From Linanthus parryae (taxonomy: Eukaryota; Streptophyta; Magnoliopsida; Ericales; Polemoniaceae), in assembly GCA_023055425.1 (NCBI GenBank), contig JALGPY010000007.1, forward strand, positions 22,268,001 through 22,332,000: 64,000 nt of DNA, given 5' to 3'. Below the pieces are notes generated by a model. That model did no database searches. It worked only from the letters and a program-made list of their open reading frames with translations, and was not told the DNA's origin. Each line of letters opens with the position of its first letter. Positions within the stretch are counted from its first letter, which is position 1. Of the stretch, positions 1-9,006 are shown in pieces. The position numbers were made by a program, and so were the translations under genes.

Positions 1-2
1 GG

Positions 3-170
3 ACCAAGCATATCGAAGTCATGTATCATTTTCCGAGAAACGAGAGCAGGATCAAGGTGAAGAAGGTGGGGACAGCTTACAACCCCGCGGATATGATATT
101 TACGAGAAGAGGAGCAGCTGCTGTTGATGGAGAATTCAAGTCAAGGTGGAGATTTGTTGAGGTGCCTTGA
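3..170 (+). pseudogene. Copia polyprotein, C-terminal end of RNase H (partial)
   Basis: The frame opening at base 3 begins with the residues TKHIEVMYHF, the conserved last block of the Ty1/Copia RNase H domain (normally TKHID/E followed by a helix and 'NPADxxTK'; here 'NPADMIFT' follows). It ends at a TGA at 168-170. The rest of the element lies left of the window. The stop codon falls about 15 bases inside the LTR that starts at 155, so the reading frame runs slightly into the LTR. Lineage is judged from the LTR and from related copies at 1045-2959 and 44.3-46.6 kb, which look Tork/Tnt1-like. Confidence 0.8.
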
Positions 171-504
171 ATTGTGAAAGTCAAAGGCGGTGAAAAAAAT
201 TGGACCAAGGGTTTGAATTATGGCTAAAGGCAGTATGGTAGCTAAGGAAACAAAGTGGGGTGGTGAAGTGTATTTGTCCCACATTGTCAAGTGAGGTGAT
301 TCTCACCTCCTCACTAGTACTATATAAAGGAGCTAGTAGGCTCTCTACTAGATATGCAAACAAGAGTGTAATTGATCCTCTTAGTGAAATAAAGGGTGCT
401 TTTCCGTCGTGGATGTAGTTAGCGAATCTTTCACTAGCGAAACACGTAAAATCCCCTATTCTTTTTGTATTCGTTCTTTGTTCGTGAGGTGGTTTGTCAT
501 AACA
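155..504 (+). repeat. 3' LTR of a Tork-like Copia element
   Basis: It starts TGTTGAGG directly after the purine-rich AAGGTGGAGATT (polypurine tract, 143-154) and ends CATAACA. A TATA-like TATATAAA lies near 321-328. Its body resembles the LTRs at 1045-1466 and 46268-46605, sharing CAAAGGCGG near the start and GGTTTGTCATAACA at the end. The matching 5' LTR is outside the window, so no target duplication can be checked. Confidence 0.8.
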
Positions 505-1039
505 AAAAATTTATATTAAAAAGTGTATAAGAAATTAGAGTACATAGAAAATTATAATAATTAATTTGTTAAAAAAAGGATTGGGATTCGGAAAAAGGAA
601 AAAGATGAAGAAAACAAGTATGCTACTGGTACCTGAGAAAACAAGTACCAAAAACCAAACCAAAGCATTGAGCCAATTCTGAAATTCAGAGCTTGGTTAT
701 AGAGTTTGAGAAGAGTAAAACAACCACTTTAGCTGAACTTGCCCAGAATCAGAGTATTTCGCCGGAAAATGGCACTCACCGGAGGAGAATCTATGGAAAA
801 GCGTCTCAAATCAGCACTCAATTTCAAATAAAAGCAAAAACTAGACTCCAATCAGCCAAAACAAACCTGCAACATCTCTTATTTGAATTCGTTGACTTGT
901 CAAAATAGGACACCAACCACGATCTGTAATTGGGAGTGAGTCTCTTGCCACCTGTTTTCTTCTTCAAACCCACAAATTCACCAATTGCAACTAAATTTAG
1001 AGATCATAAAGCTTTTTCATCACAACTGGACCTCACATG
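505..1039. other. Unassigned sequence between two Copia elements
   Basis: There is no recognisable gene. A 71-codon open frame at 693-908 (plus) has no domain I know. The sequence was continuous with 2965 onward before the element at 1045-2959 inserted, so both flanks should be read together. Confidence 0.4.
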
Positions 1040-1044
1040 GTGTC

Positions 1045-1466
1045 TGTTGAATATGACTTGAGTCAAAGGCGGCAAAATTCAAAGGCGGCTAAGAGATTTA
1101 GGAAACAAATTGGGGCGGCAAACTTGGCAGTTTTTGAGTTGTTTCCTTATTTGTTCTATAGTCGTTTTTGGGATGTCTTGGGCACTAAGTCGGTTCTATA
1201 TGTCTATATAAGGGACCTAGTTTGTGCCTAAACATTGTGGGTTGTCACTATGGCCTTTGGCCATAGTGTGGATTGTATTCGTGGTGTTTCTCTCTAATAA
1301 ACATGGGTTTTCGGGTCGTGGAGGTAGCTAGCTAATCACTAGTGAACCACGTTATATCGGGTGTTTCTTGTGTTCTTATTTTTCATCGTTATCATCGTTC
1401 TAAGCTAGGTCCAAATCATAACAAACTGGTATCAGAGCTCGTTTCCGCAGGGGGTTTGTCATAACA
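1045..1466 (+). repeat. 5' LTR (422 bp) of the non-autonomous element
   Basis: Begins TGTTGAATATG and ends CATAACA. It is 16 bp longer than the 3' LTR because a short block containing AAAATTCAAAGGCGG is present once more near its start. A TATA-like TATATAAGG lies near 1203-1211. Near its end the LTR carries an internal copy of the primer-binding motif (ACTGGTATCAGAGC near 1425-1438) followed by a second LTR-type end. Confidence 0.88.
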
Positions 1467-1652
1467 AACTGGTATCAGAGCCTGGTCCAGCGATCCAAGG
1501 GGAGCTCAGAGCTTAGGTTGCGGTTTTCCAAGATCAAGGTGGATCTATAGGGCTAGGGTTTCACAATTCGTGAGATTCATAGCTACGGTTTCACGATCAA
1601 GGTGGAGCACGCATTTGGGGGTTACTGATCTGGAAAAGGAGCTGCAGAGAAG

Positions 1653-1800
1653 ATGACTAGGGGAATAATCAAGATCGACAAGTTCACGGGGAGAAACAAC
1701 TTCAGCTTCTGGCAGATTAAGGTACGTGCTTTGTTGAAGCAGCAAGGCCTGTGGTTGCCATTGGCGGAAGTCCAGGAGGGGGTAGATACAACCACCACCG
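1653..1800 (+). pseudogene. gag N-terminal fragment, Tork-like Copia
   Basis: From an ATG at 1653 the frame reads DKFTGRNNFSFWQIK and then ALLKQQGLW, the start of a Copia gag of the Tnt1/Tork type ('F.G.N.FS.W...M...L..QG'). A very similar start occurs in the minus-strand element at 44.3-46.1 kb. Similarity stops after about 45-50 residues; the frame stays open to 2009 but is low complexity. Coding capacity is therefore vestigial. The retained start may matter for packaging rather than for protein. Confidence 0.7.
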
Positions 1801-2149
1801 CTGAGTTTGAGTCTCAGCAAGAGGGGAAGCGGCAGTGGGCTGCGTATGGGGGTTCAGACAGTCAGAGTTCCGGCGCGATGATGGTGGCCAAGGGAAGCTA
1901 CGGTGACGTCTGTTCAAACGGTAGAGAAAAGAGACACAGGTGGACGAAGGATGAACTCAGGATCTGTAGGTTTGGCTGCAGGTGGAGAGTACTTCGGAGG
2001 ATGGTCTAGTTCTCTAGGCCCCGTTGGGGGGGGCAAGGGTGAATCCGTGCTCTTGACGAGGAGGCGGATTTGGCATGGGGGATTCTCTGACGAGGGACAC
2101 AACACGTGTGAGACGTGCAAAGGGGTCGCGTATGAGGCGCGCAAGGGGG

Positions 2150-2450
2150 CGATTTTGCAGGAATTCAGAGGGAATTGGAGCAATCTCGCAAAACGTTGCA
2201 GGAATTCGGCGGGAATTGGAGCAACGTGTTTGGGGGTTTTGTTTTAGGGACTCGGTTGGAGTCGGAACAACAAACAATCTTGTTGTAGGAACTCGGTGGG
2301 AGTTGGAACAACATGCAGGGGATTCGATTGCATGAACTCAACCGTAGTTGGAGCATCGATAGGGTTCGACTGCAGGAACTAGACCGGAGTTAGTGCATCG
2401 TTGGGGGCACTCGTTGCATGAACTTGGCGAAGTTGGAGAAACTTGTGACG
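2150..2450 (+). repeat. Degenerate ~42-bp tandem repeat in the interior
   Basis: Six to seven imperfect units follow the pattern 'GGAACTCGGNGGGAGTTGGAGCA' plus about 20 variable bases, for example near 2158, 2200, 2250, 2289, 2333, 2375 and 2420. The units match each other loosely (about 60-75% by eye). The frame across them is not conserved, so they look like expanded non-coding sequence. Confidence 0.65.
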
Positions 2451-2553
2451 TGAGGGTTTTGCATACCGCTGCGAAACGTTTGGGGTTGATTATTGGAGAG
2501 AAGCATCGGTTCAGGTTCGGGTTGCTGAGATGATTCAAGTCAAGGTGGAGATT

Positions 2554-2959
2554 TGTTGAATATGACTTGAGTCAAAGGCGGCTAAGAGATTTAGGAAACA
2601 AATTGGGGCGGCAAACTTGGCAGTTTTTGAGTTGTTTCCTTATTTGTTCTATAGTCGTTTTTGGAATGTCTTGGGCACTAAGTCGGTTCTATATGTCTAT
2701 ATAAGGGACCTAGCTTGTGCCTAAACATTGTGGGTTGTCACTATGGCCTTTGGCCATAGTGTGGATTGTATTCGTGGTGTTTCTCTCTAATAAACATGGG
2801 TTTTCGGGTCGTGGAGGCAGCTAGCTAATCACTAGTGAACAACGTTATATCGGGTGTTTCTTGTGTTCTTGTTTTTCATCATTATCATCGTTCTAAGCTA
2901 GGTCCAGATCATAACAAACTGGTATCAGAGCTCGTTTCCGCAGGGGGTTTGTCATAACA
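2554..2959 (+). repeat. 3' LTR (406 bp) of the non-autonomous element
   Basis: Begins TGTTGAATATG right after the polypurine tract and ends CATAACA before the GTGTC duplication. Nearly identical to 1045-1466 apart from the 16-bp block and about seven single-base differences. It keeps the same internal primer-site copy (near 2919-2932), so that structure was already in the LTR of the parent copy. Confidence 0.88.
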
Positions 2960-2964
2960 GTGTC

Positions 2965-3207
2965 CAAATCAGCAGAATAAATGACCCACTCACAAATCAA
3001 TACCAAGCTATCACCAAGGGTTATATCTGTTAGGGTACCAAAGAACCCAATTCTTGTACACATCCCAACAACCCCGCTACCCAGTTCGAATTGATTAGTG
3101 CGAGAAATGAGGAAGGATTCGAGGGAGAGCCTCTGAAGTTTGAAGGATTCAACCCCCCCAAATGATGATGTAGAGGATGAAGGTGGTAAGGGTTTTTCTT
3201 TTATCAT
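2965..3207 (-). pseudogene. Open frame of unknown type, cut by the insertion at 2959
   Basis: From an ATG at 3207-3205 the minus strand is open for about 80 codons (serine-rich start, then hydrophobic stretches) until it meets the GTGTC duplication; the remainder would lie left of 1040. No family is recognised, and open frames of this size arise by chance, so this may be non-coding. It borders the left edge of repeat copy A. Confidence 0.25.
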
Positions 3208-3798
3208 CTGAAGCTAATATGACATTTTTACCCTTTAAACAAAAGTTAATTTGAGAATTTGGGGTTGCACTGTGAGAGTTTCAACATACTAGGGGTATGC
3301 ATTAAGAAATTGAGCTTAAATTCTGGACAAATCTATTTTACGAATGGATTGTTTTTCTCAAGACAAGCTTTAAAATTAGAGTTAGATACAAGGTCAATAC
3401 GAAGGTAATATGAAATATGTCTGGTATTTTTTTGTGTTAGGATGAAATCTAAGTTCATTTCTGGCGGCTTGTTTTGAATAGAGTTTAAGACATATATTTT
3501 CATTAAAACGTGGCGGATGTCATGGTATTCCAACACGGCACAGTGTTATACATCATTCAGGGAACATGGATTGATTGAGATACTACATTTATGAGATTAA
3601 GAAACAAGGAGATAAGCTGATACGATAAACATTTTTTTTAAAACTGCAAACGAAACAAAACATAATTGGCTATTAAGAGCGAGGAAAATTACTTAAATTA
3701 AAATAGTTTACATAACAAAGATGGATTCATTGAGATACGAAAAAAAGTTGAGAGCTAGTTGGGAATACACCTTTGTGTGGTGCTAAACTACAATTTTG

Positions 3799-4071
3799 AT
3801 GCGAGAACTAGTCAAAGAGAAAGCCAATGTTGAGTACTGGTCCGCCCGTGCAGAGAAGGCGGAAGGTCAAGCTACGAAGTGCACGGTTGAGTTGCATGGC
3901 GTGGGCGAGCATTCGTTCCATGTTGGATGCTTGGAGATGTTTAAATATTGGACGTCGAATAAGATGGAGGAATGTGACTTGAAGTCCCTCCTCTGTAGGA
4001 TTACTGAGTGGGAGGTGAAGCTTGTCGAGGGTTCCAGAAGTTTCTTCAGACCCGGTCGCCTTCGAGGCTAA
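3799..4071 (+). CDS. Hypothetical 90-residue protein in repeat copy A
   Basis: The frame runs from an ATG at 3799 to a TAA at 4069-4071. The first 25 residues (RELVKEKANVEYWSARAEKA) are charged and could form a coiled coil; the middle contains HGVGEHSFHVGC. The family is unknown. A second copy at 59107-59362 shares most residues but has a TGA in place of a Trp codon and a 4-base insertion. The length and charge would fit a fragment of a transposon structural protein, but that is only a guess. Confidence 0.4.
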   Translation: MRELVKEKANVEYWSARAEKAEGQATKCTVELHGVGEHSFHVGCLEMFKYWTSNKMEECDLKSLLCRITEWEVKLVEGSRSFFRPGRLRG

Positions 4072-4325
4072 GTATGGATATAAGCCAATTTATACTTTCG
4101 ACCTGCGTAATTAATTATCTCTTGTCAATAACACCTTACCTTTCCCCATAAACTTGAATCACACTGCACCAACCATGCTCTACAACTACATGCTCAAACA
4201 TATTCAGAAAAATATAATGCTTGTTTAAGTTCACTTCCTTTCAATTAATGTATATGTATTTTGTTGAATATGAAGTATTATACATGAAAATCAAAATTCA
4301 TTTATATATGAACATTGGGAATTGC

Positions 4326-4398
4326 ATCACATAGCCAGATTCGAACCAGAGACAAAATGTAGGGCTTCAAACACTCTACCACTGAGCTAGCACTTATT
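4326..4398 (-). repeat. tRNA-derived segment, type 1 (copy A)
   Basis: On the minus strand it reads TAGCTCAGTGGTAGAG (D-arm and A box) and, 35-40 bases later, GGTTCGAATC (T-arm and B box), the spacing of a tRNA gene. The acceptor ends do not pair well, so it is a tRNA-like relic or the head of a SINE rather than a functional tRNA. Similar segments lie at 27272-27344 and 59650-59720. Confidence 0.6.
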
Positions 4399-4974
4399 TA
4401 CCACATGTAAACAATATAATGCATGCAACATTTATCCATTTGTACTGTGTTGAATATATATATAAATACAATTACAAAGGCTTTTTTTACCCGTCTATAA
4501 CTACGTGGATTCTGTAAAAATACATTTGGGAAACTTATATCCAATTTATAAATTATAAATTTGTATATTATAAATGTATTTCTTCAACAAGTACACAACT
4601 TTTTATTGGAGTTAAAAGTTGCAATATATAACCTTTCAGAAAATTAACTAGCCATATATAAGATTTATAATTTAAGTTTAACAAATACGTAATCTTATAA
4701 ATTAAACATCTTAAAGTATAGGCTTAATTTCTTAAATTAGCTGATTGCAATCTCCATTTACAATAATACTATCTTATCAAAATTGGAAAAAAGATTTCGT
4801 TTTCCGTTATAGAATATTTAGATAGTTGACATGTATACTATATTTCCTCTAAACAAGAACCACCATCACCTGACCCAAATCAACAGAGATCGATGACCAC
4901 CATTTCTCATCCGCGTTCTGGTAACAGAAATTGTTCATCTTCATATGAAGCGAGATGAGTTTGGCCGAACAATT

Positions 4975-5581
4975 TCAATTACCTTTTATTTCCTCTAAAA
5001 CATGTCGGCCAAGATCAAGATGATTTCTAATTTCTCGTCTGTTCAAGATCTAGACAAGAAACACTTTTTTGGAATTAACAAACAAAAAATTCAATGACTG
5101 AAACTGATGACAAAATCATAAAATTTTAAATTCCTTTATCAATGATGATACGATAAGCACGGACCTAATTTTGTTTATTATTTAGACATGAAAATGAAAG
5201 TATGCTTGATATGATAAAAAAATGTTTTAAGTGAATAAAAGACTTACTTCGATGGTCAAAATGTTTTTCAACCTTTTCACTGAAAAAGCATGAACAACGA
5301 TCCCTTCTTTGCGCAGGGCCATTACATCCTTTGGGAGATTCAAGTTCTGTAACAAGAAGTAATAAATTGAAATGATAGGATGAACTTATCTTATCCATTA
5401 AAAATTGCAAATAGTTCATCAATAATTCTATCCAACAATAGTCCAGAATAATTCATCAATATAACATAAATACCTGTTTCAAGTATCTGAAAGATCTAAC
5501 GCCACAAAGATGTTGAGACCTTAAGCCTAACAATTGCAGCAACATGAAAACAACATATTTCATGATAGAATATGAGGACAT
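4975..5581 (-). CDS. Small three-exon gene-like unit in copy A (93 codons, unknown product)
   Basis: Exon 1 is 5474-5581 (ATG at 5581, 36 codons), exon 2 is 5248-5346 (33 codons), exon 3 is 4975-5049 (24 codons plus TGA). All joins are phase 0 with GT-AG borders: CAG|GTATTT, GTTACAG|AAC, GAA|GTAAGT, GTCTAG|ATC. Exon 1 is Arg/Ser-containing with hydrophobic residues and few acids (RSQHLCGVRSFRYLKQ at its end), somewhat like an organelle presequence. Exon 2 contains KEGIVVHAFSVKRLKN; exon 3 ends GRHVLEEIKGN. Copies in C (open), B, D and E (broken) share exon lengths and splice sites. A TATA box lies about 85 bases upstream. The product is not recognised. It could be a captured host gene, a transposon gene or a decayed pseudogene; the match of exon length and splice sites between copies argues against chance. 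Confidence 0.45.
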
Positions 5582-5663
5582 AGAGAATAAAGAGCCGGAA
5601 GATGGTATTCGAAATGAGGCGGCTATTATTTTTTACACATAAAACTTCAGAGACAGTGTTTAG

Positions 5664-5755
5664 GTTTATATAGCGAACAACCTAATAGAACGAGACTATT
5701 TTGCGGCTCACTATGCACATCGAGCCCGGCCCAATACCGCTCATCGATAGGGTTT
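5664..5755 (-). promoter_or_regulatory. Putative promoter of the copy A module: TATA box, site II, telo box
   Basis: Minus-strand TATA box CTATATAAAC at 5673-5664, site II core TGGGCC at 5733-5728 and telo box AAACCCTA at 5755-5748. Site II plus telo box is the usual arrangement in plant promoters of ribosomal, mitochondrial and cell-cycle genes. The same three words recur at the same spacing in copies B (17148-17239), C (28615-28706) and F (60175-60266); D and E keep the site II and a TATA-like word but have a mutated telo box. Confidence 0.6.
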
Positions 5756-5837
5756 ACAGGTACTTAATTGCACTAATGCACTTTCACCTCTTAAATTACT
5801 ATCTCAAAATTTTGTGTCATAACTTCTTTCCTTTGGC

Positions 5838-5912
5838 AAGTCGGTACTAGTTAAGTGGAAGAGCACTTATAAACCCAACATATGATTGCTGGGTCAAACC
5901 CCGATTATATAG
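5838..5912 (+). repeat. tRNA-derived segment, type 2 (copy A)
   Basis: Plus strand: TAGTTAAGTGGAAGAGCAC resembles a tRNA D-arm/A box and GGGTCAAACCCC, about 30 bases on, resembles a T-arm/B box. Equivalent segments occur at the same place in the other five copies (about 17665, 28785, 48035, 57605 and 60340). It lies upstream of the module's promoter and points away from it. It looks like a SINE-type relic rather than a functional tRNA gene. Confidence 0.55.
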
Positions 5913-6156
5913 TAACTATATTCGTATTTATGGAATACATTTTAAATTAAATTATAAATGAAAGATCATAGTCCAACAGAACTACATACACAGTCATATT
6001 ACAACACAAGACATCAATGTTTCATAATGGTAACTAAACATAGCCAGTATCTTGGTGCTTTATGGAGTACTGCATACCTTGACATGAAAAACAGAGGACC
6101 AACAAAAGATCTCGAGATTTGATGCTTTAGTAAGGAGCACAACATACGACTGTATG

Positions 6157-6661
6157 TGATGCCGGGTTTTACAACCAAGCGAGGGATCACAGCGGAATCA
6201 ACAAAGAAAATGCAAAGAAACAAGAGAACGAAGCTCTCTAGAATTCAGAATTCAAATAATATTAAAGTAATTTACCCACAAGCCGGTTAAATAGGAGAAA
6301 ATTTTAATCATTTCAAATATGGAAACAATTATAAAATTAATACTAGATAACAATTCTAACCTAATTAAATACCCAGCTAAAAATATCCACCCAAATTGGG
6401 TTCAAATCAAAATCCGAATTAATAAATAAATGTACTAAAATAGAAAACTATAAATTTCGAGCCTTAAACAGTCGATTTTGGCCAAACTAAGGTAGTGCCC
6501 GTGACAAGTCATGGGTTATTTTTAGAACACCATTTCCACTCAATGTAATGTATGATTTTGTCCAAATTCGGCGGCCTTCAATTCTACCACTGATTATGTG
6601 TTTTGACCGAAATTGCTTTTATGAACTTGACGAATTAATTCTCCATTTTTCTCCTGCATCA
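6157..6661. mobile_element. Putative solo LTR nested in copy A
   Basis: Relative to copies B and D, copy A has about 505 extra bases here. The insert begins TGATGCCGGG and ends CCTGCATCA (inverted TGATGC/GCATCA termini). It is flanked by GTATG on the left and ATATG on the right, a 4-of-5 match. The element family is unknown. Confidence 0.5.
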
Positions 6662-6988
6662 ATATGGGAGCTGACAGCACATGGAGGAACTTTCTAGAGA
6701 TGATATCGCCGTAAAACCACATGCATACCACGATATGAATGTTGGGGAGGCACAGTGAACTTTTAGGGGGACTTTGGTAATTATTTCATAGTTACTCTAA
6801 TTAGGCCCCAACACACATAATACGACCTACATCTTCCAAAATCAAAAGATATCGTATCTTGGCATCAGTTCATCATCTTGGGGCACTCAAGATCCATCTT
6901 TGGTCGAGAGATCGTGGCAAAATCGCGGAAGCACATCTACTTGGCGATATTTTCGTTTGATTTATTCTTCTTTTCAGGAAACTCTTGT

Positions 6989-7342
6989 TAGAACATCTCC
7001 AATGGAATAGTTAAATGGGGGTTATCTTTATAATATAAAGAATTTGATGAAAACATCGTCTCCAATGGGCTCTCTATCCCGTTCTTTATTTTAGCGGATA
7101 GTTATCCCGCTCTCTAACTTTAAAGAACCGGAAAATGGATAGTCAAACTTTTTGTGTCTATCTCTCTCCTCTTTCTATATTTTAATTATTATTTTCTTTT
7201 AATTTGTACCCACAAGAACTATACTTTAGCCAACTTTTACATAGTAACATTGAAGATCATATGATTTTTTTTGAATAGTTAAAATAAAAAATGACAATTT
7301 TATTTAAATTATACATGAATTTTAACTATTAGCAATAAAACA
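6989..7342. mobile_element. Nested AT-rich insertion in copy A, class unknown
   Basis: Copies B and D run straight through this point, whereas copy A has roughly 350 extra bases starting near GAACATCTCCAATGG. 'CATCTCCAATGG'-type starts are common on plant MITEs, and a second ATCGTCTCCAATGGG occurs inside. I could not define inverted termini or a duplication, so ends are approximate. Confidence 0.35.
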
Positions 7343-8500
7343 TGTTTGAATCTAGAAAACAGTGAGTAACTAGGATCTTTGGTGGGTTATTTGGTTGGTT
7401 TTACGAATTAGTTTTTTATGAACTTGTGATTCATGCCCTATAGTTTGGCTTAATAGATTGGGAATTTGATTTATGTTTATTTTTGTGTTCTTATTCTATC
7501 TTGCATTTTGGAGAGTGACATATGTCTATGTGATGTGGCGATGTTATAGAGTGAAATGGTGAGGTTTTCACACTGGCGTGCTTTGTAACTTCCAAAAAGT
7601 TAGGGCAGATAATAGGATTAAAGATAAGTCCATTATTATGAAAAATTCAATCCTGCCCCAGAACATAGGATTTTCCACAATCACCCCTACAACTTCCAAT
7701 AATTATAATTTGGCTAAAATCAACCTAAAATTCAACTTTTGTAAATTACACTTTTGACTCCTAAGGTTTTGATAACTCCTCTTTGCCCCCACCTCTTCCA
7801 GAACATCACAAAGTCATTCATTTGCAACTAAAAGTCAGTATCCGGTGTAATCTCTACTGAGGAAACACTGAAATTTGTTTTTACACTTTGTCCCCACAAA
7901 TCTTGATAATTACTCAATTATCCCTAAAATGTTCTAAATTACTTTTCAGCCAACATCACTACTACTATATGGTTATCTCTCCCATAAACTCAGATGGGTT
8001 GCTAGAAATTTTATTTACACCTCTGATTCCAAAGTTTTAATCTATTTCACTTTAACCCCTATAAATTTTCAGGGTGTTATAGTTCTCATGGCTAACGTTC
8101 ATTCTCAATGCATCGTCTCTTTTTCGATTCATGCCAGTGGATTGCCATGAGGGTCGATACTGCTTTTGTTCCAGTTTGAGTATGAAGTGAGGGTGTAGAA
8201 GCTATTGCATGAGAATCATTGTGGAAAACTTGCATTGAAGAGTAGATAAAATGATATACGGAAAATATTAGTACATAAAGCTACAATAAAATGTTGATAT
8301 GGTGATTTTATTTTTGGGGAAAGTACCGCACTACATTGCGTGGAAGTAAAATGATAAAAATATATGACAGACATATATTAACTACATAAGCATTGCAAGT
8401 TAGTAAAAGAATAGTTTAGAAAAACGTAGAATTATGCCCCCAAAGCTAAATATAACTTTTTGCTAGCTACATGTACATGTTAATTATTCACTACTCTGCT

Positions 8501-9001
8501 ATCACCTATTGTTCTCGTCCGAATTCGGATATTGTCATCTTCACCCAGGCTTTATATTGATCTTGTTGAACGAGTACATGTTGATAATCTCTAGTATTCC
8601 TAACCAATTCTCCAAAAGAACATTGTTGATGACTCCTTCGGAGTTTTACCAACCAACTGGTTGTCCATTGGGAGTGTTTTCTTTTCATGATCTGGTTCCT
8701 TTTCAAACAAGACCTGAAGGTACTTGGCGACCACTCTGCTGCGAGAAGACCACCCACTAGCTACAATTTACTTGGTACCGGTCTGGAGAAGGTGCGTATG
8801 AATCCTTCATTTCACTCATAAATATGTTTAAAATTACAAGTTTTACAAACAAATCAAAAATCATATTAAGAATAGTAAAAATTTAGTTTGAGAATTCAGA
8901 TATATGTAAATATAATATATATTTTAATAAAAATAAAAAGCTTACATATATATGCATGAAAAATACAAATCATTATAATAAAAAACTATTCAAAAATGCT
9001 G
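8501..9001. other. Region between copy A and the Copia element
   Basis: 8506-8760 is open on both strands (about 83 codons each) and has near-normal base composition, which suggests a gene fragment, but neither translation is recognised. 8810-9001 is very AT-rich with no features. Confidence 0.3.
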
Positions 9002-9006
9002 GTGTC

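Larger units (their letters stand above)
1045..2959 (+). mobile_element. Complete non-autonomous Copia-type (LARD/TRIM-like) retrotransposon
   Basis: Two LTRs (1045-1466 and 2554-2959) bound a short interior and the whole is flanked by a perfect 5-bp duplication GTGTC (1040-1044 and 2960-2964). The interior starts with an initiator-Met primer site, TGGTATCAGAGCC near 1470, and ends with the polypurine tract CAAGGTGGAGATT at 2541-2553. Only a fragment of gag is coded; protease, integrase, reverse transcriptase and RNase H are absent, so it would need enzymes from a relative. The LTRs differ by about seven substitutions plus one 16-bp block, which suggests a fairly recent insertion. Confidence 0.88.
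3190..8500 (+). repeat. Dispersed repeat, copy A (longest copy, with nested insertions)
   Basis: This segment matches, in order, parts of copies B (15985-18935), C (about 26930-30060), D (46800-50350), E (56810-58460) and F (58670-60415). Its left third matches only F and partly C; its right third (7380-8500) matches D and partly B. Landmarks shared by all copies include GAGCCCGGCCCA near 5723 and the promoter/exon module on the minus strand at 4975-5755. It carries a putative solo LTR (6157-6661) and another insertion near 6989-7342. The true ends and transposon class are not clear: no terminal inverted repeats or LTRs could be matched between copies. Confidence 0.75.

Noticed and set aside
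4326..4398. Functional tRNA gene
   Set aside because: A and B box words are present but the acceptor stem does not pair and copies vary freely; treated as tRNA-derived.
5165..5422. 85-codon minus-strand frame across exon 2 of the copy A module
   Set aside because: It reads through intron sequence in a different frame that has stops in the other copies; the spliced reading is consistent across copies.
8506..8760. Overlapping 83-codon open frames on both strands
   Set aside because: Neither resembles a known protein; noted as a possible gene fragment but not called as a CDS.
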